From NCBI GenBank assembly GCA_022113835.1, contig JAILWY010000006.1, positions 8,060,001-8,124,000 on the forward strand: a DNA stretch of 64,000 bases, written 5' to 3'. Position 1 is the first letter of the stretch; each line of letters starts with the position of its first letter. This document shows positions 36,101 through 48,055 of the stretch, piece by piece. The notes under the pieces were generated by a model. It had not been told where the DNA came from, did no database searches, and was given only the letters and a program-made list of their open reading frames with translations. Both the position numbers and the translations under genes were made by a program. The DNA is from Atopsyche davidsoni (lineage: Eukaryota > Arthropoda > Insecta > Trichoptera > Hydrobiosidae).

Positions 36101-38780
36101 ACGCCAGAGCTTTGTAAAGAAAGGATTATATTATTTTAAAGTTTAGTAAAGTTTTGAAAGGCTGCCAAGCTTTCATTATTTTTGAAATATTGTTCAATAA
36201 TGAAGACACGTTGTTGTATAATTCAAATTCACTGTCAGCTGTCAAATTGTTTTTTTTTTTAAGTGTTCCCAAAACTTTACTGCAAAAATGGCGACTAATT
36301 CAAATCTTGCGTTAATTTTGGGACTTTGCTATTGGGCAGCAGCAATACGCAGACTTTTCTTTTGAATATAAAACTGCGGTGTAACACTGGCTCATCATAA
36401 GTGTATGCTCATTGAGATGGTCGTCAATATCCTGTGAGGGGAGGCACCCGAAGAGGAAGAATATATCTTATTCTTCAAGTTCTGAGGCACAGAGAAGGGT
36501 CTTCTACTAGGTCTGCGTGTATAACTCCTTACACAGCTCTGGCATTTAGATCTGATACTCCTTCTGCAGCAGGCTGCAGAACAATAGCAGACTTCCAGAG
36601 CACATCGCTACACAGTCGTTCCAAGTCCACTACTCCATTACCGATCCTTCACACACGCTCAAGGTACATAATAGCAGCCATGCCCAAGCGACAGAATACG
36701 GAGAGTAATTTTATTCATATTTTTATAGAATAATTAAATTTAATGAAATGCAATAAATTTTGATTAAGGTGTAGATTTAAATTATAGGCTTTATATATAT
36801 ATATATATATAAAAAGCCTAGAAGAAAAATATTTTATATATATATAAAATATTTTTCTTTTCCTTACAAATAATTCAAATTAAATTTCGGACAAACAATT
36901 TTTTTTAGATGATTTATTATAATAATTCAAATGGTGACTTTCCACAATCGTTGTGTTTAAAAATAGCGTTTTTTAACCGCAAGACGTCATTTAGCCCATA
37001 TTAAAAGGCATCAAATAAAATGATAATGCTATCGTTAGAATACTAAATTAAAAATCATTTTATGCATTATTTAAAAACCATAAATTATACAATTATAGTT
37101 TTAAATTAAAAGCGTTATTAAAATTTTATATACATACCATTTATTTATGAACAATCAATGGTATTTTAAAAAATACTGCATGCTATGAGTAATGATAATA
37201 TCACAGTTATAAGAACCATTTTCCTTCTATATCCTACACTTTTCGTGAAAATTGAAATTGTTTATTTAAAAAAAGCCTTCTTAAAATAGGATTAAATGAA
37301 CTATTGAGCAAATTTACTTGTTAAAAATATTTTCGCAGGCATTTTGTATCACGAGCGACTTCATTTTTGGGTTTTTCTCCATTTAGTTGTTGATAAAAGC
37401 TATCTTTGACATTTCAAACCACAATTGGCAATATTATGGGGAAAATTTGCAAATCAAACTTGAATAAGAAATAGGTATCCTGATAAGGATGCGGTTACCT
37501 TAGCACAGCACCGTTATATGCGTATTAATTGCTAAACATGTTTAATAACGAATTGCATAATTATTAAAGGTAATTGAATTGACACGTTACGCAGTTAAGG
37601 CATAAGTACTCATATATAAAACAAAATTATTAAGAATTAAAGTAAAAATGATTAAAAATATCTCTCTCGGGTAAGTCTTTATAAATTGATAGATTCTTAT
37701 ATCATTGAATTACCTCGTGGGAATTTTGCAGATGAAGGCCGAGATAAATAATAAATAAATAAATCTACTCTATCTGTACTTTTATTTTTATAAATGTAGT
37801 AGATAACAGTCAGTTCCGTTATTCAATACATATTAATAAGTTATACGTATTAAAAATTATTCATAGAATAAATTATGTGCAAGCCAGCAATACAAAGCAT
37901 AATATGATCACCAAATTAACTATTTTCTATAAATAGCCATGCTTAGTTCTAGCTTTATTTATTTTTCACTTTTGTAATATTAATATTGTCTGATAATATC
38001 CACCTCTAAGTGAATAAACTTGTGTTCATTGAATTGAATTGGGTTTATTGAATGATTATAAATAGTGCAATACAGTAAACACAGCAAATTACAAGAAATG
38101 TAATATTACCAGTTATTCTTGAATATTTTTAATATTATGTTTGTATGCATATATATTATGCAAATATTAAATTTAGTAACATATGTGAACCAGATTTTTT
38201 AAAAAAATTATTATGCAAATTGTAATTGTTTAATATCACTTGCTATTCAAATATGAGTAGAAAAAATGATGAATGAATTAGATGTAAAGTCAATAAATAC
38301 AAACTCACCGTTGCCGTATGCGGATGTAAACGCTTCCAAGTATGTGGGGGTCGCTCCATGGGGTGGTCTGCTGTGGGAGAAGCTCTGGAAATTCCCCCCA
38401 TACCCTGTCCTGTCCACCCCCTCGAACGCCGATCTCCTGTCCACGTGGCCGAGGATCTGCAGCCGCTCCTCAGCGCCAGCCCTCCTGGACTCCTCGCCGA
38501 TATGGTGAAAAGCACCGAGCCTCGCATTAGCCGAGTGGACCCTCTCCCCGCCCTGCTGAGACTCGAAGGGCCAATGGTTCGACGTGAGACTCGACCGCAG
38601 AATATGCGACGTCGCCTTCGTGTTGAGGGGGTCGCATTTTTTCCCAGTGGCCCTGGCCCTGTCGCAAAGCTCCACGTGCCGCTTGTCGGCCGACTTGTGC
38701 ACGTGGTGGTCCTTGCCGGGGTTCTTCTTCAGGAGGTCCTCGATCCTGAAAGAGGCTTTGCTTCCCGGAGCGGAACACAT
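30154..38780 (-). CDS. Hhex: Hhex-type homeodomain transcription factor (three exons)
   Basis: Coding exons on the minus strand are 38780-38309, 31099-30852 and 30324-30154 (stop), 296 residues, with matching phases and GT-AG borders. The ATG at 38780 leads to SFRIEDLL (residues 10-17), an eh1-like Groucho motif as in HHEX proteins. The homeodomain is at about residues 196-255: KRKGGQVRF opens it, YLNPEERRVLATQLKLSDRQ lies in the middle, and VKTWFQNRRAKARRA is helix 3. RKGGQVRF and the YL.P.ER.LA pattern are hallmarks of HHEX. An intron splits the domain after Gln44, before VKTWFQNRR. Residue 56, tryptophan in vertebrate HHEX, is alanine here. The tail is short and Ser-rich. In animals HHEX is a DNA-binding repressor acting in endoderm and blood development; its role in this insect is not shown by the sequence. 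Confidence 0.9.
33925..34000 (-). repeat. tRNA-like stretch
   Basis: On the minus strand it includes a B-box-like GATTCGAATACC preceded by a plausible arm. Other tRNA parts are unclear. It may be a SINE remnant; it lies just before a small open frame. Confidence 0.25.
34047..34208 (+). pseudogene. Unrecognised 53-codon coding-like relic
   Basis: The frame is open from just after a TAA (34044) to TAA at 34206. It is GC-richer than its flanks, and its peptide looks protein-like: FKALHEEYHMNVFRYD, then PTETERSAEFLAETIG and FEVLNITPLVHKG. No splice acceptor with a pyrimidine tract precedes it and no start codon opens it. I do not recognise the family. It could be a fragment of a mobile-element or retrocopied protein, or chance. 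Confidence 0.3.
35828..35847. repeat. Short TAACC tandem run
   Basis: About three units of TAACC, the complement of the insect telomere unit TTAGG. Short interstitial runs like this are common and need not mark a telomere. Confidence 0.6.
36135..36325 (-). mobile_element. Degenerate mariner-like remnant, copy 2
   Basis: It is closely similar to 44011-44205 over GTAAAGTTTT.AAAGGCTGCC and the following block, and again over AAAATGGCGAC and TTGCGTTAATTTTGGGAC. The terminal repeats are eroded. The middle segment differs from copy 1. Confidence 0.6.
36786..36858. repeat. Two adjacent palindromes
   Basis: 36786-36819 (AGGCTTTATA...AAAAGCCT) and 36823-36858, a perfect 36-bp palindrome (AGAAAAATATTTTATATA and its complement), lie three bases apart. 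Both centre on TA runs, so partly low-complexity. Confidence 0.75.
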
Positions 38781-41700
38781 TTCGGTCTAGAGGCCGAGTC
38801 GCTACTGACGTGATACGAGCGCCTTGCTCGATGACTGCAACTAGTAGGGACCCGCTCTCTTGATAAATGATAGCAATAATATGGACAATATAGTACTATC
38901 AGCGCGTATCTATTTTTAAATATATTTGTGGCATATTTTATTACTTTATATTTGATTTTACATTCCACGCGGTCCCTTGAATGGAAACCCTTCCCTTTTT
39001 TTGATGCGTAATTTTCTTCTGATAATTGTTGACAGTATTAATTATTTGATATTTCGTAAGTGGCAACGAAGCTTATCAAATATTTTACAGTAAACTTTTT
39101 GCATTGCTCGATTAAAATATAAAGCACTTTTTTGAGCGTGTCCTGCCTGCCCATACAATTTTTTTTTGACATACATTGAATACGCGATTTTCTTAAAATA
39201 AAAAGTTTTATAATTTCTTAAGTAATATCCTTAACTTTTCTAAAGAAAATTTTGTACCCGACTTTCAGGCATAGAACAAAATTTCATCCACGTGAGCAAT
39301 GAAATGAGCAGAATAATATAGCTTTATACCTGATATGTGTTTAATTTACATTTAATGTGTCTTCAAAACTAAATCAGGCACAATAATCTAAATCATAAAT
39401 CCTTGAAGTCGCTGACCGTGCGAAGGCAAGAGATAAGATTACTTGAAGGCCTGACAGCAGTGACTCTTCCAAAATGCTAGACCAATTGACAACTGTCTCT
39501 TACAAGGATAACGTAAAATTTAAAAAAATAATATTCAAGGCCCGATTGAGTTTGTTCTTAAAATAATATTCATACATTAAATATCAGACTATTCAAATAT
39601 CCAATTTTATGACAAATAACAAAAAAACAAAAAATAATTCTAACAAATCACTAAAAAATCTATATTATTTATTGCTATAACGACATCTGTGAGTGCACCA
39701 TGAAACATTTTTTTAAAATAGGTTTGAAACTCTGTTGATTGAAAAAAGTGTTACTTTTAGTCAATAGATGACAAAAATCGCATATAAATATTAATATCAG
39801 AAATTAGTGTGTATATAGTTATTTGTAATATTTATAAATTAATAATGAAAAATATACATAATTTTTCTTCAATAATCAAATATTTTTGTATGTTTGTTAA
39901 AATTAATGTGAGATTGCTCAAATAAGATAGAACATTTCCATTCCATTTCCTGAATACTGTGAAATATTACGTACTTTCCAAATCTTTCTTACATTTTTTT
40001 TTGTTACAACATTCTGTACCTTCAAGAATGTATTATTTATAATTACAATGCCTAACTAAACCAGACACATCAAGCATATGATGTTAATACTATCAAGAAG
40101 AGTCACTTTATAATAATCAATATTTTTTATATGAAAGAGAAAATAAATTGAATTTATATGTGGTTCTCAAATATAAAGGTGAGATAACAAAAAATATCTA
40201 ATATTTGTGGCGCAGTCAACAAATTGCATAAAAAACGGATTTGCATGATGTTACGATCTGTCGGTAGTAAATTATGCTTACAAAAAAAAAAAAAAAAAAA
40301 CGAGTACATACTTGCAGATGTGACCCAGATCCGAGACCAATAAAACAAACGTGCAATAAACAAGCAGACTTCTCCCGGCAGCAATTAGAGAATAAAGCGC
40401 CCGTTTAATATCCCAAGTTGAGCGCAGATGTTGATAATTTTCTGTCAAACAATTCGCATATTTCACATTAGCAGTTGCCACAGTAGACTCGCTAAATGCC
40501 CAAGTTTGCGCATCTTCATTACGGGCCCTGCCACTGACACCCACCGGCCGTTTAAATAAGTAACTTGCCCCGGCTCCAGGGTCACCACACGCCGCCAAAT
40601 ACAGGGACACCTTGACTCGATGAAATGCCCCCTAATCCTAGCCACCGAGAGGAGACACAGTCACAGAAAAAAATAAAACTGCGTAAAGCTACAAACAAGC
40701 GTCGTTGATATATCTTTATTTGATAAAAACACAGTAAGTAAAATTAAAACGAAAAAATACACGGTTAAAAAAAAAACCCTATCAGAGATTGGTAAATATA
40801 TTTTCATACATTATTGTATTGCATTTTACAAAAATGCATACTTTTCATATTTTATAAACTATTTGTACTTCTTTTCATAAAATGTTGTAATACATATTTA
40901 ACCTAAAAAAAAAATCCCTATAAAGGTACAATATTTAAATGAATATAAAAAATATATATTTTGTGCTTTTTTACATATGCAGAAACAAATTTAAAAAATT
41001 TTTTTTTTAATAAAAGATTGTAGCGTGTGGTCACCCCACCCGCGGCTGTTTGATACCGCCTCCCCCTAGATCGCTGCATATATTATTTATTATGCAGACA
41101 AAAACCATGGCTGGTGCTGATGGGGTGTACGATGCGAGCTTCGGCGAATTAATTACCAGTGTAATTATATCCAAACCTTAAAACAAAATATATTCAATTG
41201 CACGCGGAAAATATGCTGAGACACACGTTGCGAGGAGATTTCACGATCTCGATATCATATCTTCCCACAAGGAATAAATACACTTGAAGAAAGCAATTTT
41301 TTTTTGTTGGTCTACGTGGATATTCTCTTAAGTGTAAGTATTTTTGGTAACCAAAATAAAAATGAGTGAATTGTTTTAATAAGTTAATATTTTATATTTA
41401 TTACACCAACGCAACAATTTAATAAATAATATCTATATCTGAGTAAAACAAATTAACTATCCATAAGGGATATCGAAAATGGACCCTTTGAGACTGATTG
41501 TTTGTATTTGGTTTTCTGTCTATAATATTATGAGTTATGAGACACTGTATATCTTGTAGCTATTTTTAGTATTTCGGGAATGTGTTTTCCTCATATAAGG
41601 TTCTATTGCTTTTGGAATCCATACATCTGTATGAATATTTAGCGGTCTTCCCTTTCTTAGAATCGGAGATGATGTTGTGTCTGAAATTGATACGGATTTC

Positions 41701-42990
41701 CAAGAAAATGTGAGGGTAGGGTGGGTGAGAGTATTACTGTAGAGTGGATGTTAAAAGTAAAACGCTTTGCACACTCCCTGTGGTTTATGTTTTCATATTT
41801 ATTATATAATTAGAAATATTTTCATATATTTTTTTAATAAATCTACCATACAAAAATATTGATTGAATCACACACAAAAATAATAGAAAGACAAGCAAAA
41901 TCGTTTACGAAACTCCGCATATGGATTTTTAAAAAAATATTTGAGAACCTTTAATTAATTTAAATAATAAAAATGTGTGAGCTATTCTGGATAGATTAAT
42001 GTAGAATTCCTTCTAATTTCTACGTCAACCCAAATTAATCCTATTACATAATACTGCCCCAGCCTCAGGGTAGAATTTTTTGCCAGGGCTCTCATATTCG
42101 GGGTCGGCAGCAACCCTTACCGTTTCTGATGCCTGCTCAGTAAACGGTTAAGGTTGTAATTAATTGAGTAGAATTTGAATTTGATAGTACCAACGTACCC
42201 TCTGTACCTGGGATCCGAGAAAGACGTGACGTATGGAATGTAATAAGCAAGGAGGAATAATTATACACGAGAATTTATTTTTGTGTTAACTGCTAACAAT
42301 CAACGCGGAAACTCACTTCAACATAGTAATTTTTTTTAATTTAAAATATACATTTTCTAAACTTAATGCTTAACAAGAATAATTCTTGAAATGTAAATCT
42401 TCGTACTATTGTTTAAATTTTTATTTTTATTATTTTAGTACACCCGATGTATTTGTATCTGAATTCTTAGGATATTTCCAAATAACATGTGCAATGATTC
42501 CAGATATTGTGAATTCTTGTGGAGAAGTATATAATTAAATTACATCTCTTTCGACATTTTTAGGGGATGAAGCTACCCTGGTAGAACGTCTATGACGTAG
42601 AATGTGTAAGTGCCACTTATATACAAAAATACGACGGTGATATTGAACAGGGCTGCTGTGCAATTTTAAAAGTATAATCATACCATCAAAAGTATTTAGA
42701 GTATAATATGCAGTCGTATATAATATTCGGTTAATTGAGTATATAACTGAATTGTGAAACTTTATTTCCACCAACCTGTTATGTGGAAATTTTTAAATCA
42801 TTTTAGAGAAAAATTGATATTAATTAGAAACAAGTAGTAACGTGTATCAATATCAAAATTAAACCCAAAACAGCATCGAATAGGCAAAGATATCATAAAT
42901 CGGGCTGTGAATTGAAACTCACCCTTAACTGTGGAGCAATGGGAAACAATAGATTAAGTGGAACATCGTGGAGGGGTGGCGAGGGGGAGC

Positions 42991-43004
42991 GTTGCCATGG
43001 AGAC
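42991..43004 (+). promoter_or_regulatory. RFX X-box-like motif
   Basis: GTTGCCATGGAGAC fits the X-box pattern bound by RFX factors, which drive ciliary genes. No ciliary gene is seen next to it; the dynein 5' end is outside the window. A 14-base match can occur by chance. Confidence 0.3.
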
Positions 43005-44010
43005 GAGAGGCTGTATCAAGCACCCAGGCAGGGTGACGTTTTGTTTTGAGAAAGAATCTTGCTTATTGTGCAAAGTAACTCCGGTGTTAAATCACTTGTG
43101 TTTATGCTTGCTTAAAGCCAGAGTGAGCATGCTTTGTTTCAATAAAAATATTACACATATATATAGAGATAATTTATTTTTTTCAACGTCAAAACAATTA
43201 GTAATTCGTTTGCTATTAAATATCAATTATGTAATTCATTCGCTATTCGTGCATTTTTATATGAGATGTGTGCGTGTGTGTGTGTGTAAGGTCTTCGTTT
43301 TCTAGAAGAGATAAAGTTATAATTAATCTCATTATTAAAATAACTTTTAATGTAGTTTCTGATCCTCAAGTGACTCCATAAATTTTATATGATAATAATG
43401 AGATTAAGCATTTTTATGACCAATTATAATCCCTAAAAACGTGGTTACATTTACGCCACCTTAAAGTGCCTATAATAACATCCTACTCTAGCAACGTAGC
43501 AGCATTTAATGGATCTTTTATTGCGAAAGCGCTACAAGAATGGCGGCCAGAATACCACTTCAAGCACCACACAGAAAGCCTGCCACAAACGAGAGCCATA
43601 TTATATTTAATATGGATTATAATAAGCGTTTCTCTTTCGTTGGTATTTCGTGGCAGTCTGTCGGTTGTGTGTGTCAATTATCGTACTGTACGCGATCAAA
43701 TGACTTTTGTTTTATATTCGTAATATAGCAATTACAGCGACGAATTATATAATCTGTGGGGAGAACGAAGGTACAGGGTGAGAGGAGGGTGTAGGGGGTA
43801 GAAGCTGGGGGGTAGAGGGTGTCATCGCTTTGTGAACAAGGCTGTAGAATTATGCAAATCTGAATGATGTGCAATGTTGGTTCTGCGTTTTATTACCGCT
43901 GCCAAATTTAACTATTATTCCAACTAGGAATTTAGCTTTTTTTTTTCAGTAAAATAGTTTTTTTAACACATAAAATTGTTCTATATTGTTACTAGCACAT
44001 TTGTATATAT

Positions 44011-44205
44011 AGGTGTCCCAAAAGTAAAGTTTTAAAAGGCTGCCAAGCTTTCATTATTTTTGAAATATTGTTCAATAATGAAGACACGTTGTTCTATCGT
44101 GTAACGCTTCATTTTTACTAACCCCAAACAATGAGCTGGTGTTCCCTAAACTTCACTGCAAAAATGGCGACAAATTCAAATCTTGCGTTAATTTTGGGAC
44201 ACCTT
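44011..44205 (-). mobile_element. Short mariner-like element with inverted ends
   Basis: Both ends carry AGGTGTCCCAAAA (13 bases identical, read inward), a mariner-type terminus. On the minus strand a short open frame beginning MKRYTIEQRVFII resembles the start of mariner-type transposases and then breaks off. It is an internally deleted, inactive copy of about 195 bp. A relative lies at 36135-36325. Confidence 0.7.
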
Positions 44206-46873
44206 TATAATGAGTAAAAGTGTTAAAACAATAAAAAAAAATATCGAAAAACCGTTTTCACTGTAGATTGTATAAATGAAATCGATAAAACAAACAACGT
44301 CCAGTCGCATGAGTGAAGGGAGTTTTATGTAAAATATACTTTTGAACCCTTCAAAATATTCTCGATAGATAAAGTTATTCATGGCAATCTAAAAGCAGTT
44401 ACTGAAAAAAACAATAAAACGGCACTAAATCGGGTGAATTTCGTTAACAGCCATTCCCCAGTCTGCACCCAATAAAATTCTGGCAACATTAAATCATTAC
44501 CCGGAATAAAAATAAATTTCCGATAAAGCAATAAAGGTCGGCCAGGGCGCCTGGAGACCCGCGCCCAGGCAACTCTCCGTACTTCAAAATAACTTCCACA
44601 GGCGATAAGTTGACAACCCATGGTCACCATGAAAATACCATAACATAATATAATCCGAAAAACTTGTCTTAATAATGATAGAAACTTTTTTAAGCCGCCT
44701 ACTGAGACTCCAGCAGCGAGATGGCATAGCATTTCAACAATAGAAAAAATAATGACGACGCAAAAAATATATTATAAATATGTAAATTATATAAAAAAAA
44801 TAAACATTTTAACGAAAGCAAAAACATTACTTTATAAATACACCAAAATATCAAAATAATTTTGGAAAACATACTGTGGTCACAGATGAATAAAAATTAA
44901 AACTTCATTTGGTTATATTATGTTGCGTTAAAAATAATTCATTACGGCCCTGATGCAGTAAGTTCGACTGTTAAAAGCTTACTAAATAAACAGGGGTTCG
45001 GGGTGTATGGGGGTGGGTAAGGCAGCTCTTTAGGGGTACGAGCCACCCCCGTATATCGACAGCTTAATTGGACTGAGTCTCGACCACCTGTGGAGAGAGA
45101 GCGCGATTTTTGTCTGTCTTTATTTTACATACGCATCAATCCCAAAAATATATATATACAGTAATATTACGTAAAGTTTGAGATTTAACGCAAATATTTA
45201 TATTAGATTCCGGTAATTAAATTGCTTACCAAGAAATTTGTTACATTGGTGGCACTTGTACTGTCTAAATGTCAAACTCTGAACAAGCATTGCAGTCTGT
45301 CTTTGTCTTTCATCCCACAAGACAGTAAATGCTCCGCGGGGGACAGGGACGCTGGCATACAGGAAGAAACGTGAGCAAGCAGGACGACACTAAAAGACAA
45401 GGATAAACATTCGAGTGTCATCATAATATAGCAAAGACTGCTGCTACAAATAAATCAATGGCTGACATAGAACTGTGCGCCAAGTCACAAATAAATTTTA
45501 AATTAATAAAATACGTAATTACGAAAAAAATAACAATAAAAAAACATACGAACATTCGTAGAAAAATTGAAAGTGATATTATTACCAATAAAAAATAAAT
45601 AAACAAGGAGAAAAAAAATAGTTTAAAATAAATAAATAATAAACCGTCACAATGATTTATTTATGTACAAGGGATAATTTTTCACTTTCAATACCTCGCA
45701 TAAAAGAAAACTGATTAATTTATAGGGAATTTTACAAAGAGTGTTTTTCCAGGCACTTAATTTAATTTATCGACAGCCTTTTTAATAAAAGATAGAGATT
45801 CGGAAATGGGAAATGAGATTTCAGTGATCTGAATGAAATCTGAAAATAATGACCTGTTACCTGTCATAAGATTGCGTTTGAGATAATAAACGTAATAACT
45901 TTAAACGAGATTTAATAAAATCAACAATTCACCTTAATTGATTTATCATACAAATTAAAGTAAATACCAAAAGAAACATTATTTTATTATTTTTAGTTTT
46001 CTCTTCCTTTAAAAAACATTGGAAAAATTAAATACAACCAAGTTTTTCAAGACAAAATTCACTTCCAATATAATACTAATATTATTTGTGACTACTGCTC
46101 AACCTGACGCTGCTCTCATGTACCTGGTTAACAGTCATAAAGATTTTTATATTAACTCATCGTTTTGAATTTGTTTTTTAATTCTTCAATAATAATCTAA
46201 TTCTATGATGAGTATTTTTATGAACTAAGTAGATATATTTACAATTTATAATGGTTACAGGTTTTTGATTGCAAGAATTCCACGTATTATTCTGAATTCT
46301 CTTTCCGTGAGTAAATATGTTTGGTGTATACGAATTTATTAGATTCGCAAGTCAATAAAACCCACAACTATAAAGGCACTGAAGGATAGCTGTGTCTCTT
46401 TCTTTATCACAATAACCCTCGGCGGTTGAGCGGAAAGGAGGATTTGATATTCATTGAAATGTAAAGTAAATGTTTACCGAAGGAATTAGCTAAATCACTT
46501 CGAAGTTCGGAAACTTTTCAGAAATTTGTAGATTGATCCTTTAATTAAACGACCTTTTTGAATATAATTGACATAAATATCGTATTTGAAACAAAGCCCT
46601 TTTGCACTTTTTGTATTTTATATTAAAGGCAATCAAAAATACGTATTTTTTTTAAATTATAGATCGGATGCATACTTCTGAATTGGTTACAATTATTTGT
46701 GAATTGTGACAAAGAATTTTTTTAACAAAAACCAGTCAAGCATAAGATGAATCTTTTAAAAAAATTAGGTAAAAGACTTGTATTAAAAGTATTCATATTG
46801 CAATTATACTAATTGGTTTTCATGCCGTATCAGCCTGAGCGTTTAAGGGTAGTCAGGGTTGTTTTGATTGCAG

Positions 46874-47005
46874 CCCCCGATGCTCAGTGCAGAGGACGTT
46901 GATTTCCAAACAGACCCTCCGTCTCCCGAGCCTTGTTTGACAGATTCATCCGACGTTTCAAATATTTCTGAACTCACACAAAGTGCTCAGCTGTTCAGAA
47001 TCGAG
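46874..47005 (+). CDS. Candidate 44-codon coding exon of unknown gene
   Basis: It has an acceptor GTTTTGATTGCAG and a donor GTGAGC, length 132 nt, phase 0 at both ends, and no stop. The peptide is acidic, Pro/Ser-rich and looks like a disordered transcription-factor segment: MLSAEDVDFQTDPPSPEP, then SDVSNISELTQ. It could start at the Met of its third codon. It does not join the exon at 59621 in phase, so it belongs to another isoform, needs an intervening exon, or to another gene. I do not recognise it. Confidence 0.5.
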
Positions 47006-48055
47006 GTGAGCGCGGCGCGACCGGAAGCACCGCGCTATTTCACATTGAAATTAAATATATCATTATTATACTTAAAAATAAATAATTTTACATATATAGA
47101 TTATATATATATATACAAAACTGAATTAATATTTATTTGTTTGAGATTCAGATCTAAAAACAGTGATCATTTTTTTAATCGAGAGATAATTAATCTCATG
47201 GCCTAAATCTTTTGTAGGTTACCCATATATGTATAATAGTTATTTAATTATTGGCATTTATTTATATATGTATTATACGTATATATGACAGTCAAGTTCA
47301 TGTGTAAAATTATTTAAGTTTTTAAAATATAGTACATATATACACACCAAGGCAACATCACTCTTCTTCATAAGTTTCCGCAGAAGAGGTTTGCGACCAT
47401 TTCACTGAGCATATACACATGCTTTCAATGGAGAAAATAATGTAGTGAATCCCCGGGTTCTTCTACACCGTAGTTTTATATTGAAATGAAAAGTCAGCAG
47501 TACTCCTGCTGCCCAATAGCATTATTACATTTAATAATTCTTTCCGTACAAAACATCACCCAAGATGTTTATTATATATAAAAACATAAATAATTTAATA
47601 CAATAACACCAATTTATTAGCTATGTATACATGATGGTGCATTTATATTTAAAAATAAATAAATAATAATAAAAAGTATGACTTTCGTTTCGCCTGTATC
47701 ATAGAACAGTTCAATCGTGTTCCTTATTCGATTTGAATGGAACTTTAGTAAGCAAGATACTGTGATTGGCCGGGAGAGAGGGACGCGGCTATGCAGCGAT
47801 GCTCTGCTCTCTTTCCTCTCGCGACTAGTATGGGATGCATGCATACATATTTAGATCAGAAGGATATTTACTATGCAATAATTTTCACGTTTACTCTGCA
47901 TGGAATATTTTTCGCGCAACTTTTATAGTGTGATATTTTTATTTTTTTTTTTTACATGACGAATTATATTTTTTTGCGGCGTACATTAAATGTTGCTATT
48001 GAGTATTCTGATGTACGTAAATCGACTATACGAATACCTAAGCAGAACGTTATTT
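47006..48055. other. Intron or intergenic DNA with one GC-richer block
   Basis: AT-rich except about 47745-47835, where an inverted CCAAT box (GATTGGCC) sits beside a CT-rich run. It could be promoter DNA; nothing else was recognised. Confidence 0.4.

Larger units (their letters stand above)
31100..38308 (-). other. Hhex intron 1 (7.2 kb), non-coding
   Basis: It is very AT-rich. Recognised content: a small open frame at 34047-34205, a tRNA-like stretch near 33925-34000, a mariner remnant at 36135-36325, a (TAACC)3 run near 35830, and paired palindromes at 36786-36858. The GC-richer block 35620-36070 has no recognisable protein. Nothing else stands out. Confidence 0.6.
38781..46873. other. 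Region without recognised genes upstream of Hhex
   Basis: It is mostly AT-rich. GC-richer blocks at 38800-38860, 40440-40660, 41030-41160, 42955-43050, 43480-43730, 44430-44720 and 45290-45400 might be regulatory DNA. Open frames there (for example 40278-40610 and 44379-44732 on minus) encode nothing recognisable. A mariner remnant lies at 44011-44205. Confidence 0.5.

Noticed and set aside
38358..38813. Plus-strand frame of 151 codons
   Set aside because: It is antisense to Hhex exon 1; the minus frame has the start, the eh1-like motif and a matching splice phase.
40278..40645. Minus-strand frames in a GC-richer block
   Set aside because: Overlapping frames with no protein similarity that I recognise and a poly-A run at one end.
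44379..44732. Minus-strand 117-codon frame
   Set aside because: No recognisable protein, no splice context; more likely a GC-richer non-coding block.
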